Below are positions 21,561-36,542 of a stretch of DNA of 64,000 nt, in pieces (positions within the stretch are counted from its first letter, which is position 1; each line of letters starts with the position of its first letter). The DNA is from Temnothorax longispinosus (lineage: Eukaryota; Arthropoda; Insecta; Hymenoptera; Formicidae). The notes under the pieces are model-generated. The model did not search any database. It had not been told where the DNA came from and saw only the letters and a program-made list of their open reading frames with translations. A program made the position numbers and the translations under genes. The stretch is taken from contig NC_092368.1 in NCBI RefSeq assembly GCF_030848805.1, forward strand, positions 13,881,341-13,945,340, written 5' to 3'.

Positions 21561-23727
21561 TTGTTATGATTTCTTATTTGAAAAAACGTATATTCGAACG
21601 TAGTGTTCTAACACATGAAGTTGCAACTAGTTTTAGATGTACTTGAACCAGCGATATCGTAGTCGGCAGTAAATACAATCTAAAAGAAATCTTCTTTTCT
21701 TTGCGTTTCGATACATAATTTACGACTGCACGATTGGAGTTCTAAAGAAATTCAAAAGAATCGCGCCAGCTTCGTGACTGGAAACGACAAAAATAGGTTT
21801 TCACAGAGCGGAGGGACGCGGACGGCGGCGGGGACGAACAAAAAAGTTTCGAGACTTTGTCATTTTTATCGGCAGTCCCAATATCCACGTCTCGTGATTG
21901 CCTCGCGAAACTTTTCTGATCTGTCTTCCGGTCGAAGATCTCCTCCATTTCGCTCGCGGGGCTTACCGCACGTAAATCACACGCTGCGTTCCGAAAGCTC
22001 GTGTATGATACAGGATGCGTTAAAATTGATCGTCTGGAGTTTTATACACACGGCATAATAGTCAAAATAAATAAAAACGCTTTTGCAAACGTGAATACAG
22101 AAATCGCTTGCTTTCGAGTTAGGCAAAAATATTTTGTTTCGTCATAAATATTCATAAATTGTCTTCATTTCATTTCAAAGCATGCATTTGTGCGCAAGTA
22201 TGAATTATAATCTAAACATTAACATTTCCAGTGTAACTCAAATTCCAAAAATCTGAATTTTTTCATAGCAATAAAGTAAGTTATTATGTTAATAAATCCT
22301 AAAATCCGGCATTTAATAATTAAAAAATTATGGAGCATTTTCACATTAGAATATTTATTTATTATGCATTCAAAAATAAGAATTATAATGCAGACAAAAA
22401 TATGATAGGATCAACTCAAGTTTATTTTCAGCTTGTGTTAGCAACTGCTAATCCATCAATTCTTATAACTATTTAAAATAAAATTTATTATTCACTTGTT
22501 AGTTATTCAATATTGCCTTCATAGTTTCATCTTACATTTTTATTATAATAAAAATGTAAATAATAAAAAAATTCTAAAATAAATACATTTTCAGAAATAG
22601 AATAAAGAATAACAGTCCCATTCGTTGTTCTAACTGCTTTTGTTTATTTGGTAACTCATCAATATACAAATTTGCTGTAAACTTAGAGAAAATAAAGCGG
22701 AAGGTTCCTGTCTCATCTTCCGATTTACTCAACGATTCACTCTAAATTATTTAAAAAATATGCATTCCACGCGCGAACGAATACGCTAATAAAATCCTCG
22801 ATGTTTCAACTTAGTTCGTTAATAATAATTAATTGTTAATAACTTGTTAACAGTCGCTTACGCGCGTTTATGCGAGACGCACTCCATCGATCCAAAACGG
22901 ACGCGATAATTCACCGCTAATATCCTTGCCGCCATTTACCCCGATACTAAAGATGAGATTGCATCAGATTGCAGATATGTAGTTTTGCAGATATGCTATA
23001 AAAATATTAAATAGTCTACTTATATAAATTATTTAATACTATCCACAGGTAAGAGAAAAATTAAATACATAGAATTAATTGCCAATTCCAATTATTTTCA
23101 ACCTGATCTAATTCTATTCTTATAAAATCTCAATAATAAAGTGTTGTGTGTTGATACAATAACTAGTAATTATTTATTTCAAAAGACATTTCATCGAACA
23201 TACCTTTACATCAAGATTAAGATCATCGACGAAATATCTAATTACTCAGTGATTGTTTGTAGATGCAAAACGATTGTGGAGATTTTATTAAATCATCTAT
23301 ATATACTTACAACAGTTACAACAAACACGAAACTATACGAGGCGGCGAAAAATCGTTCCGGTTCGGCTCGAGAGGCGCGAGAAATATACTCGGGAAGTGG
23401 TAAACGGATAAAATCAATAGGACATGACTTCGTTGATATGTCTACTTAACTTCAATCTTATTATTGTACGTCCACCCTATACAACATTCAACAATCTCGA
23501 TGGGAGACACTCGTATTTATACAAGAAAAAAGAAAATCACAGGCTTTTATAACACACGCCAGACGAATGATAGGTAAAATTTATAATACAAAAATCTATT
23601 AGTAGTTAAAATATTATTATTATCATCACCATTATTGTGTTTGAAGGTTCGTCTTGTAACTTCCGAAGCTACGAAACGTTACCGCACGACGGGTAATAAT
23701 CCGCGTTACCCGTTACAGGTCGCTGTC

Positions 23728-23729
23728 TC

Positions 23730-23763
<34 letters not shown>

Positions 23764-23795
23764 CAATTATCATTAGCGTTATCATTATTATTATA
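23728..23795. repeat. ATT/ATC simple repeat
   Basis: Interrupted TTATTA and TTATCA units. Confidence 0.9.
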
Positions 23796-26700
23796 AATAG
23801 AATAGAATAGTAAAGAAGAAATGTATAAAAGATATTTAGAAGAAGAAATTCAGAAATTTTGGTCATGAAGTACTCTAACAATAAGACATAGAAACGTTGC
23901 AAGTGTATCTGCATAGAAAAAAAAATATATATATATTCTTTAGCGATATAAATAATTTATTTTAAACGAATAAATAAGAGCGATAGGCAGTAGTTGCTTA
24001 TGCTGATCTCTAGCCTGGTGAAGTATAATATACTTTCGATATGCTATAAAAGTCTGTGAAAAGAAGCCTTCATTCTTACATTCTTTCGTAACACCTTGTG
24101 TCAAAGATAACTTCTTAAATGCCTGATTTCCTCGTTTCAATATGATTTAATGATTCCGGAAATCACTGATTACCGGTAAATCTTCGATTGACTTGACGTA
24201 TTAAAATTATCGTCTTCTATCACACTTCTTAAAATTAAAGAGATTCTCAATGTCTAGTACTGAAATCAATCAGAAATTCTAAATTTTTTAAATTAAAAGT
24301 ATATGTATATTTAGATTCGATTCTCACTTTTCGATTCGATTCCAGGGCTTTTGATTTTTATGAGAATTTTCATCTTCGAGAAACTAAAGTTGTAAATTCT
24401 TGTACATCTTTAATTTATGTATATTCTCAGATTCATATTTCATCTGTAGAGCGTATGAAATCGATGGATCCTCAGATTTCTAGATTTTATACCGTCCAAT
24501 ATATATCAAATCCCTACAAGTCAATTTAAAATTCATTTAAAAAGTTAAAAATAGATTTACAAACAGATTGTGTAAAATTTACAAATGAGTTCCCAGATTC
24601 TAGAAAATCATAATTCTAGACCTTTTGATTATTAGATCCTTCAATCACTTAAAATAAAAGTCCTGGATCCTTGAAAACACTCGCAACCTTTTTATATCCC
24701 CTTCCTGTCGTATTATATGAATTTTTTAACATTTACATTCTGAGCAGTGATATGAATGATCGTTTAGATATGCTATTGCTTTTCGGAAACAAAAAAATCA
24801 GGCTGTACACATCGACGCTTTTTCGCTACCTTAAATTTACTTGCGTTAAAGAATACGAATCGTACAAAACAGCTAGAATAGCCGCCCATTGAATTATCAA
24901 GGGACCTTCTATCTCGCGCTTTTTTCTTTTGAGGTTTCGTTTAAATTATAAATGCCATAATAGTTTAGGATGCGATACTTTTGGCGATTTATATTCTATT
25001 TTTGTCCAACAATGGTTCTTAGAACTAATAAATGTATGAATTACACTTAAAACGTTTCGTGTAAAATTAAAAAATCACATGCTATAAAAATAAAATGTTG
25101 GAAAAAATTCCGTAGAACAATTTTTCGAGGTGTATAATAAATCGTCCTTTTAATTTAACATTGACGTACTAAATTCCCTCGATTTCGCACAACGTATATC
25201 CTTTTTCGTCTCTTTTTTTTTCAAAAAAAGCACTCATCGACTTTTAGCAGATTATATTTTTCAAATATTACTTTCGTGCTTTCCTTCCACTACGAAATAG
25301 AAGTCAATTTATTTTACACAAAGATGTGTAAAATACTCGACAAAAACTTGGCAAATTTCGACACCACCAAATTCTCAAGAATTTAAAAACTAGGTTCTTT
25401 CTCAATACCGTTCATCGTGATACGAAGAGACGGAAGATTTTAAAATACAAGTCAACCTCGATTCTCGCCTCTCGCCACGGAACGGCCAAGAGAGGATATT
25501 TCCATTTTGTCTGGCGGAGGAGATCGATGGCGATCACCTCACCGTTCTCGAGTACAATTCCGAGAAAGTATTTTGGCCGCGAGAGGAGAAACGCGCCGGA
25601 TATTCCAACTTCCGTGAACTCACTCGTGGGGCGCTTTGACTCTGTGTGGGCAGGCGGGGGAGAGAGTGACATAAATATCGTCTTACCGAAACGAAACACG
25701 TTATCTTGCGAAAAAGTTCTCTCGCCGGAAGATCAAGAGAGTAAACTCTTTAAGTCCTTTCCAGGTGTTTTTCAACTCCGTGGTGGTACTTTAGTGTCGT
25801 GCGACGCACGTAAATTTTTTTCCGGGGGAACAAAAAATGAGAGCAAAGCTGACCAGAAATCTCTGTGTAAAATTGAAGTATGTAAAACGTGATATTCCCC
25901 TTCATTATATACGGTTACCGGGCCGATTGAGAGAAGCTCGTTTTTACACAAAGCCCAGAGAATCGTCACGAAAATTTTCAAGTAAAATTCGTATTATACA
26001 AAAATATATTTAAAAATTCGACAAACTGAAAGTGCGCTAATCATAATTTGCTACAATTGAATATCAGCCTCCATTTCGTTATTTTCGCGTTGCAATATAC
26101 ATTTTCGCAAAACTCGTTCGGAATGGTAAAACAAATTTATTATCATTATTATTACCGTTTCCGGTTTCGTTTCGCAACTTAATACTTGAGCGATTTTAAA
26201 GGAATGTATTATTTTGCAAGCGTTCGAGGGAAGCGGAAGGTCGAAACACCAATGAGCGGCTCATTGTTTGTTAATAACGGCTGCGTTTTCACCGCGCACA
26301 ATAGTAAAATCCCATTTTCATTGTTACATTGACAGAAATGTGGCGTTAAATGTCACGGGGGGAGGGCACTATTAATTTTCAATATTACGATATCCTAACA
26401 ATAAATTCTATCAATAATGTGGTGTTCAACATTTCGCCATAATACAATATACCACATAATCTTAAATACAATTATACGATTGGTACCTATGTTTACGTCG
26501 AATGTATGATATCTACATGAGAATTAGATTTCGGGACTAGTTCTGGCCACGCCGTAACGCTACATGCACGGTGAAAACGCGGGCTTTATTACGATTAGCT
26601 CCTACTTTCGTAACGACGTTACACGCTTCGTCTAAACGTCTCAATCATGCGTATGATCAGGGTTATCACAATGTTTAAACGACGAAGAGAAATTTTTAAA

Positions 26701-28604
26701 TTCTATGCGAATATTTTACTTCACGAAATAGCTGGAGAAATAATGTGGACAAAAATGAGATGTATGACGGTAATTAAAATCGACTAAAAATTAATTATGC
26801 CCAAATAACGGACAATTTATGTGAATATTAACTAAATAAAATGTCAATATATCTAAAGTTTGTCAAGTTGTAAAATATCTCGTCCGTACATAATTGCATC
26901 GTTTAATGAATAATATATTAATGAAAAAAAAATTAATACATGTAACATAAATTATTAAAATAAAAAATAATATTTAAAATTGCTTATTAAAATATCGTAA
27001 TTTAATTCAAGTTTGCGTCGTGATTTAATTAACATAATTGAATTAAAATTAAATCAAAGCGTTTATGTAATAAAATTAATCCATGTTATCTCTTGTTATA
27101 AAATATTTATTTTGTAAACGTTATTAAATAAAAATGTTAAATAAAAGCCAATATTAAAAGATTTAATTTAATGAGACGTAATTTAATTCAACAAACAAAA
27201 ATTTAATTTAATTACAAATTTAATTTTATGAAACATTTTCTCTCGCGCGCGTATAACAAATAGGAATACTTTTCATCAAAATATCATTTCACGTCATTTC
27301 TCGAACTCAAGTTGTACGAATTGCATTTAAAAGCGAGAATATTTTCACGGATCGTAGTCGTCATTTAAACAATCGTGCTCATCTGATTTCCATGCTCGTT
27401 ACAATCATCGCAATTTAACATCCGACAACGGTTTAATGAATGTTTATCGATAATCTGTCGAATCAGTTCTTTGCGATTACTCTTACTTAAGGTTAGGTAA
27501 GTAGTTAATTAAATTAGTTACTTAGGCGCGTTGATCAGCGGCGCGGGTGTTTTTCTTCTCACCTCGCCGCTTCTCCGTCCTTGTCACGTATCGTACTTTC
27601 TTCGATATATCGTCTCGTGGATGGCTTCGTATCGATTATCGTCGAAAATAAAAAAGGAGAAAAGGGACTGTTGTCCAGTTTTTTTTTAACGACCGTCTCG
27701 AGTCGATTTATTCGCAATCGAGCCTCTCGATGAAGACCCTCAAACGTGGACTGTCAAAATTAATAAATGCACAGTCTTCTTTTCACCTTGCTTATACCTC
27801 TTTGACGAAATACTGGAATCCTTGGACCGTGTCCGAGAATTCTACGATGTGTGCAAGTTTGAATCTTTGCATCTTTGTTGAAAAAAGCTAGGCCGTTTTT
27901 TTTAATCTTTAGGATCTTATATATTGAAATTTGATTTGAATATTGTAAATATTTGAATCTTTGAGAATTCTTGACATATTACGTACTAAAATAAATACTA
28001 AAATTTTGAATCGTAAATAATCAAATCAATTCTTGAAGATTCTAAAGTTTCGACCATTGTGGAATTTTTAAAACTATCCCCGGAAATCCTAGATTTTAAG
28101 GTTTCAGATTTGTAAATACTGGAATATCTAAAACTTTAATTTTCTAAATGTCTAATATTTTAAGTTTCAAGAAATTTATAAAAAATTAAATATTCATCGT
28201 ATTAAAACTTTATCGATTTCAAATTTATAGCTTTATCCAGTTATAGAATTCTCGGATCGCTATCCTGCCCGAATTCATTATTCTACTCTCACTCATTCCT
28301 AAACTGTTACACTATTTACTCTGTTTCACTTCGAACTCTTTCTTCTCTCCGCATTCCAAAGTTTCAAAAACTAGGGAATAGGATACTGCACGCGATGCGG
28401 AACCTTTTGACAAGGATAGTCCTTACATTTCTTAATCCATTAGGATGATGTTTCATGGCTCATCAAGTCACGGTTACTGTTATTTGTTACTTCAAATCCC
28501 CTCGAAAGAAAAGAAATCGACATTTTCTTCCTCACTGTGTGATTCTTTCGAGTTCAATGAAGAAAGACGCTGGTAACAGACCTGGTGGTGTGGGGAGGCA
28601 AATC

Positions 28605-28626
28605 GGGGGCCTCAGTGAGGGCCCCC
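28605..28626 (-). promoter_or_regulatory. GC-rich hairpin just after the syntrophin stop codon
   Basis: On the transcribed strand, GGGGG and CCCCC enclose CTCACTGAGG-type complementary parts, giving a stem of about ten pairs with one bulge and a very small loop. It starts nine nucleotides after the stop codon at 28635-28637, inside the 3' untranslated region. It stands out in an AT-rich context. Any role in mRNA stability or readthrough is speculation. Confidence 0.5.
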
Positions 28627-28634
28627 TCGTGCCC

Positions 28635-28727
28635 CTATGCACTCAGACCGAGCCGATGTATCTTCGCCGAAAGGAAGTTGTGCAGAACGAACACGATTGG
28701 TTTCGGACAGCTCTCCAAATCAAGCTC
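28635..28727 (-). CDS. Syn1: Syntrophin last coding exon
   Basis: It reads ELDLESCPKPIVFVLHNFLS and then AKIHRLGLSA, stop TAG. It is the end of the SU domain, nearly identical in pattern to vertebrate syntrophins (SCPKPIVFVLHTFLSAK). It starts in phase 0 after acceptor TATTGTAG. Confidence 0.97.
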   Translation of the reverse strand, partial: ELDLESCPKPIVFVLHNFLSAKIHRLGLSA

Positions 28728-31700
28728 CTACAATAGAATTAATCGATACTTCTTACTTATTGACCGAAGTACGGCATACGTAAGCTTCCGGGTTTTTTAA
28801 GAAAATATCTGCTTTTTAAGTAATCAATTTTAAGTATTTATAGATTCGGGAAAAGAGTAAGGAAATAGTTTTTTAAGAACTAAGAATATATAACTAGCCT
28901 TTTTTAGTCATTAATAAAAAAAAATAATAATGTAAGTTAAAATAAAAAAATTTACGATTATAACAAACGTTCCTTCATTTTCATAAACTTATCCTCAAAT
29001 TTACGGTGGATTTACTCCAAAGACATTAAAGAGACATTAAAATTTCCAGTCTTCTCAGTCCTTTTGTGTTCTAAAATCCGTATGTCTATCAAATACTCAC
29101 AATTTCGCCGTCTTCGCCTCCAAAATCGAGCCACAGAAGACGGGCGCCGTCGTCCGCGGACATTTTCAATTTGTCGAAGGATCTTCTCCAGAGTGGCGTG
29201 GGCGGTGAAGCAGGACTTACGCCGTTCCCGGCAGTGCCCCGCGTTCCTGCGGCGTAAAGCGCGAAACCTTCCTCGTGGTTGACAACCAACTGACAGGCTT
29301 TGCCTTGCCATGTGCAACCTATAACACACGAAATATCAACGAAATTAAAATAACAGTAGGTAAAGAAAGATATGAATCTATGCAATATCCTATCCTATTT
29401 AATTGATTCCATTCAACCTAATACAATTCAAACGTTTCTTTAAATATTATTTTTATATTTTATCGTTATTATCCCTAACTGCACATGTAGATTCTGAGAA
29501 TGTTCGGAGAATATTGCAAACGTAGAAAATATTTTACGAAATTAAATATATTCTTAGTACATTCGTAATATCTGTAAGGGATAATAGATACAAATTCTGT
29601 TAATATAGGTCAATTTCGTGTCTTGTTTATTCTCCTTATGATGTTTATTGTTTCGCCAATTTTTCTTATTTTACTTATAACAATAACACAAATTATAATA
29701 ATTAAATAATTTAAACTTATACACATAATCGAAATAAATCTTTTAATAAATTGATTGTTCATTTTTTCTGAATAAAAATGTGATTAGATAATTGGTAAGA
29801 AAATTTTAATTATAAATTTTATTATTTCATAAACCTAGTTACGTTAAAAATAAATAATAATGAATAAAGGCTATATTTTTTATTTATTTTTAATCATCGT
29901 GATCGTAATTAAATAACTGTATTTAATTTGCATGTAAATTTCTTGCGACACGCTATTTTTTATGAGACAGCCTGTATTTGTAATACATTTTTCCATTGCG
30001 CATTTCTGCCGCATCGGTATCCACGGTTCTTTATCATCGACGAGTTCGACGCAAGACGCGAATAAAAAGACGCGTATGAAATGGGCGAGGCATTCATCTC
30101 GATTTATTATTGCCGTTCGTCGTCTCTGAAAAGAAATTAAAATTCATCGAACCGAACGCGGAAAATGACGAGAGTAGTAGATGTCGACTATCATTCGCCG
30201 CTATATAACTAACATCGAAGGAACTCGAGTTCACCATTTCCTCAAGTATTTGACGCTACGCATTTCCGTCTCTCGTCCACACAATTTTTAATGTATATAC
30301 TATTTGTCAATTTTATTTTCCAAATTTTCCTAACCTTCTTAAATTAATTTACTAAGAATTACTTCAAATATCTAAAAAAATCAGCCTCTTTTTTAAATTA
30401 TTAATGATCAAGTGTATAGTTAATATGTAAGATTACTTACGAACGGTGTACTCCCGTAAGGAATGAGCGGCCGCGTGGCATCCCTGAACGATCGCCCTTG
30501 CCCAGGCCGCCAGATCTCTTCGTGTTTCAGCTCGTAAATGATGCGTGACTACCCCGTCCATCGTGCCAACCCGAACCGCGAACGTCGCCCCGTGTTGAGT
30601 CGACCCGCTACTGCTGCTCGCTGCTTCATTCTGTCGCGTGGGAGTGGAGACCAGCCTGAAATCATTCAGTTCAAGTCGTTTTTAAGCCCACAGATTCTTA
30701 TGAAAGTCGTTAAACATGTATCAATCTTTAAAAATTAATACAAAACTATTGAAGTTCTCCTTCCATTCTCTAAATCTCATACAGTGGTTTCGCCAATATA
30801 TTAGAATTAGAGTGATTATGGATAGTCATTCCAAAAGAGAGAGTTGTCACTCTAATTTGTAATTGAGTAAATGCGGAATGCGGGCATTCCCTCTCATAAG
30901 GTAGGAGTGAATTTTTCATTCAAATTTTTAGAGCGGCTCTAGCGAGATTATATCACTCTTCACTCTTTGATTTTTAGAGAGAGTACATCTTGCGGTTAGA
31001 CGCGGTTCTTACATTAGATCGATACCCAAGCATGATAGAATGAAGATTGAAGATTCCGCGGGGGTACAAAAATCACGTGACATCGCTCTTAGGGGGCCGT
31101 CGGGTAAAAAGCGCCCGACCTTTATCGAAACGATCGAACGCGCCTTGTAGCGAGTCACGGGTATGGATTCATTCCCGCGTCGTCCCTTCATCCCTCTCTC
31201 TCTCCCAGCGGGTAGGTAAATTACCTCGTCATCCGGCTCGCCTCGCTCGTAAAATCGTCGCGGCTTTATTGCATGTGGGACGAAGCTGCAGTGTTCACCT
31301 GACACGGGTTCGGCCACGTATGCACCCCCCGGTGCCCCCCCCCCCCCCCACGAATCCATTCCCTCCCACCAATCTGCCCGCTGACGAATGGTCCTGACGT
31401 TCGCGAGCCCGTGCACTAGATTTATAGATTTTTCCGAGGGACACTGGCGAGCTCGAAAAAAAAGAGGAAAAACAAGAAGTGATAGAAAGAACACCCTACG
31501 CAATAGAGGACAGAACGGACGTAAAAAAATAGTACACTTGGACCGGAAAAAATGCCTGTGGCCCTCGGCATTATTCGACATGCCTAACGGTCGCCGCCGC
31601 CGGGGCCTTTTTCGCTCCGATGCTATAATGATTGCCCACTGGCATCGAGATGTAGTTGAAATTCCGTGACAAAGCAGAGCATCTAGATTGTTCAAATTAT

Positions 31701-34700
31701 ACTGCTCAGAGCATTTAAAGAGATGTAGGAGGGATTAAAAGAAACATTAATTTATCAGCAATTATGCGGCTGAAATATTGTTTCTGAATTTGGGGAACAG
31801 AAATATTAGGGGTATTCAAATAAGTTAGAGTTTAACGGTTTGACAGGTTATGTCGGGTTAAAGTCGAGTAAAAAGTTAATTTTTAAACTTTTAACCCAAA
31901 GATTAATGTGATAGGTTAATGAGTCACTTATGTATTTTGCATAACCTTAAAGAGTAGCGCGCCCAAAGTTAATTAATTAACTTTTTACTCGACTTTAACC
32001 CGACATAACCTGTCAAACCGTTAAACTTTAACTTATTTGAATACCCCTATTGTTTAAACATCCGATATCTGAGTCTGAATGACATTTAAGAAAATAAATC
32101 TTTGAAATATTTAATCATCTTTAGATCATCTTTATCTTTAAACTTCAAATCTATCCTTTAAGCATTTCTCTTGCAAATTTGTTGGAAATAATGTATTCGT
32201 ATCCATTATCTGATCCAAACACAGATCTTAACGTCGCTAGATCCTTGATTATTGGCTGAGATTCGAAATAATTTGAGTTCTCCCGGCGCAATGGATATTC
32301 ATTGGCATTATCGCGAGGAGCTCTTCGGCGGGACAGTAGAAAAAAAATAAAACAACGGCAAAAAGCAAAGCGCGACTGGAGAAAATTCCGATAAGCGGGA
32401 GGAAGTTGGAGAGACAGCCGCAAACGGTAAATAAAAGCGTTAAACGAGAATGGATGTTCGTCGGCGGTCGTAATCCGACGAAAAAGCCCGCAGGAAGAAA
32501 AGAAAGTTTCCCCGGGGATAGCCGAATCACTTCCGGTTTGTCTCGCAGTAAAACTTCCTTAAGTCGGCCATTTCGCGTTCTCGCTCGCGTCGGGCCCGAT
32601 ACACCACAGGCCCCGTCGACCGGAAATAAAACTTCCCGACATGTTCCGCTCTTTTCACGTGTCTTTCAGCTTCTTCGTTTCTTTCGCCCCATCGAATGGA
32701 AACTTCAAGAAAACGATGTCTGAATGTTTGATGACGGAAGAAGAAGATGATTAATAGCGACAACCCGAAACTCGAAGGAAAATTTCTTCCCCTCGTGCGA
32801 TATATTGATTAAATTTTCTATTTAATGGCCGCGTTCAGCAGACACAACTGTTGAGTTCGTCTTATCATCACTCTACGTTGATTGGTTGGTTCTAAAAGTA
32901 AGAGCCAATCACGTTCGATTGCTACTGAGCGGCTTGGTCTGGTGAACGCGACCAATGAAAAAAACGTGGACGATCATTATGCATCAAAAATTTCAATAAA
33001 TTCTAGCATTAAGATTTATAACGTATATAAAAATGCACGATTAAAGGTTTTAATAAATTTTATAATTATATTAAATAAAGGCAAATAGATGGTCGGATAT
33101 TGAATGTGAATCAAGTATACTAAATAGTTAAATATTAACCCAGTATGGAGTGACATCGTAAATAAATTTGTTCTATTGTGCATAATTTATTATTATCTGT
33201 ATTGCTTTATTATTGACCAAACACGCGCGATACGCATGTTTAATCGGAAATGTAAATAACATTGACTTGTTAGTGAAACAAACACGCAATTATATACAAT
33301 TCCCTATAATTTCTTCCTCCGATAACATTAAATAGGAAACCATCTTCGATATATTTTTATCTTATCTTAATATAAATGACGTCAATTTATCCGCCTCGAC
33401 AGTGGGAAGTGGGAACAAGCAGCCTTCTTACTTCGTTATACAGTATCTTTGTTCAAGGGAAAAAAATGATATTCGAAATGTCCCATATATATCCCGTATA
33501 TAACGGACACGATAAAAACAGAGGCGCGGGCTCGTAAGCTCCCACGAACGATCGATGCGCGTTTCCCTCTAGTCTTTTTCACTTAAAATTTAAACGAGGC
33601 TTAGCTGGATCACCGATCATTCAAACAGCGTGACTGCCTGACACCACATTTAAGCCGCTCGAAAACGCCCGGGCTCATCGTTAAAAATGAAGCTGACGTT
33701 AATTCACAACAGCGATGCGTGGGAAAGTTTAACGCGATATAAAATAATGCAACGAGACATTTTCGGCGTTACGCAATACATAACTTTCGCTCGGGGCGCT
33801 TTATTTTTCCACGTATTTGCAGGAGGCAGTCTTTGTGGCAGTAATAGTTTATACATATATATATTATGATAAATTTTATACAATTTTAAACGTATGACAG
33901 AAGATTGATGTAACATTTTGCATATTATTTCACAGATTTAGAGATAAATTTTCTTTTAGCGTAGTTTTTGAAATTTTAACATTTTCAGTATTATTTTGAT
34001 AATAATATGCATAAAATAAAGCTGTAAATTATTTAAAATACAACAGAGAAATTAACTATAAAGGATAATACGTCCTCTTATCTATTTGCAAACTTAATTA
34101 TATGCGCTACTTGAATTTCTTACGAAAAATTAATCAAAATTGACTTATAAAAGAATATATTTCTAAAGCTTGATGCCAACTTTACGAAGCACTGTGTATA
34201 AAAAATACATTCAAAGAGACAGAAAACAGAAATATTCCCGGAAAAAGATTCAAATGGAAGAAAAGAAAAACATTCTGACTGAAAAGAATAAGTTTATACT
34301 TAAAAAATATCTGCTTTTCTTTCAGTTTTAAAGAATAAAGTTAAAATATAGTTATTAAAACGTATCATTTATATATTTCTTAAATGAAAATGGTTATAAC
34401 ATTTCGCTAATTTTTAAACGACAAATAATTTTGATTATATCTATACACTTTATCATATTTACTTATTTTTATTCCAATTTAGAATTCAAGAAAGACTGGA
34501 TATAAGGATTTTATAGATTAATCGATAATAATAAAATTTATACCTATTTATTAAAATTAGCATTAAAACTTATTATTAATAGCTATTAGTAATTTCTCTT
34601 ATTACACTTAATATTAAAATTGAAATAATAGTCAAAATAAAATATTGATTATTTCAGTACTTATTACTTCAATCAAAAATTAAGCGAATTTTGTACCAAC

Positions 34701-36493
34701 TTTTACAATGCATATATACATAAAAATATAACCAAAATATCGTTCACGTCAAAAAATAGCAGCGTTCGGTGACGAGAAATAGCGCGGAATATTAAATCCC
34801 GGAAAATCTGCGATAAAATCCGATTAAGACGCGCGAGATCTCGTGATGACGAGTATCGACTTTCGGCACGATCCCATTAGTTCAGTCGCAGCGACTATAT
34901 TTGCCGATCATCCGGCGTCGAAATTCACTATGAATTATCAATAATTCGATTCGTGTCATAGCGCAACACTGGCGTTTATATCCTTCACATTTACCTCTAT
35001 TACGGATTATATACGCAATTTATCCTCGCGCGCGATTGTAAATCGAGATCAATCGACAAAATTATGCAGGATTCAAGGATATATGATAACAGCGAGATAA
35101 TGCCAATTATGAGATAAATATAGGTATTTTCTTGATATTCTTCTCATATTTTTAGTTAAACTATATTTAGTATTATTTTTGTATATAAAATATTCAAAAA
35201 ATGTTCAAAAAAACTAATTCTTATCGATATTTTGCTAGCATCACATCCATTTGAAACAAGTTACGCAACTGAAATCAATACATATATAGATATATGTATA
35301 CATATATATATGTATATAGAGATCAATATAAGAAGCCGTCTTACGTGTCTCGAACGAGGCCGAAGGGCCAATCGGGGAATAAGGACGAAGAGAGACGAAG
35401 GGATGATGGTTGCAGGATAGCGGGAGAGGATGCGCCGCGGGCAAAATCCTGAACTCGTTCCGAATATCGTACCTCGATTGCACGCGCGATCGGAAACTGT
35501 CGACGACACCTTCGATAATTAATGTCTACCCCGGAGGATTTAATTGATCCAGTTCACCGTTCGATTATCGGGACCCCATCTTTCATATCCTGTCCTACCG
35601 CCCTTCTACCCCGCGGCCTCACCCTACCCCTTTTTCAGCCGCTCTTATCTGGCCCTTATCCGCCTAGCCGACTCTATCTCTATGGCCTTTAATTTACTAC
35701 GGCAGACAATTATGAATCTTATTAAGCCGACGCGAAAAGCACGGTAAAGACATATTACGTTTAAGAATGTAGACATTCTAAAGACGCAGGATAAAAGAAA
35801 TCTTGATATGTAATAATACAAGAAGTAATATACTATGTACTTAAAAATTAATTATTATACAAAATTACGCGCACGTACTTACGTACAAAAAACAAACACA
35901 TCACACAGATAATCCAACATAAAAAATTTGTATAAACGATTAAGTTCCAATATTTAAATATCCAGACAAAAACAAACATAATTTTAAAAATAATAATAGT
36001 AATAATTTTTATAGATTACTTTTAAGTAATAATTCATATTTTAATATAAATTTTCGTATTAATTTACAAATATTTTGTATTATTAATATTTTATATGAAT
36101 TGTATTTTCGTATTTCTTATATAAATTATGATTAAAATTTAATTCACTCAAACTCAACATATTTCATGTGCCTGAAAACAAACTGTAAAATAAACGAAAG
36201 CAGGAGCAAATAATAAATGATAAATGCTTAAATAAATTAAAAGTCAATTCGCTGTTAGTAGATTTTCTTTGCAGCGAGAGTTCTGTGACGCGGAAGATTC
36301 GATGAGTTACGAACGCTGGAAAATATTTCTCCCTGCGGAATGTCCGTCGCTTTTTTTTTCAACGTTCGTTTTCCCTGCTCTTTGAACCGGCTTTTCTTCC
36401 GGCTGCCGTGGAAAGGCGACCGTTTGTCACCGGACATCGTGAAGAGGAGAAACTGGGGAGAATGTTGGGGAAAAACAGAATTTGTGTGCCACC

Positions 36494-36542
<49 letters not shown>

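Larger units (their letters stand above)
14017..28634. other. Space between the convergent 3' ends of the two genes
   Basis: 14.6 kb without a confident gene. The myosin 3' untranslated region begins at 14017, with an AATAAA at 14255-14260 as a possible polyadenylation signal. The syntrophin 3' untranslated region enters from the right. In between are microsatellites, a PIF/Harbinger-like MITE (19712), the large inverted repeat (20398), dispersed repeat copies and an uncertain small - strand exon. A CpG-rich patch at about 16330-16550 has a - strand donor CAG|GTAAGC at its left edge (16336-16341 on +) and could be a promoter with a first exon. Confidence 0.6.

Noticed and set aside
31009..31695. 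228-codon open frame on the - strand, the longest in the window
   Set aside because: It lies in a GC- and CpG-rich patch where stops are rare, crosses a 15-C homopolymer, has open frames on the opposite strand too, and shows no recognisable domain.
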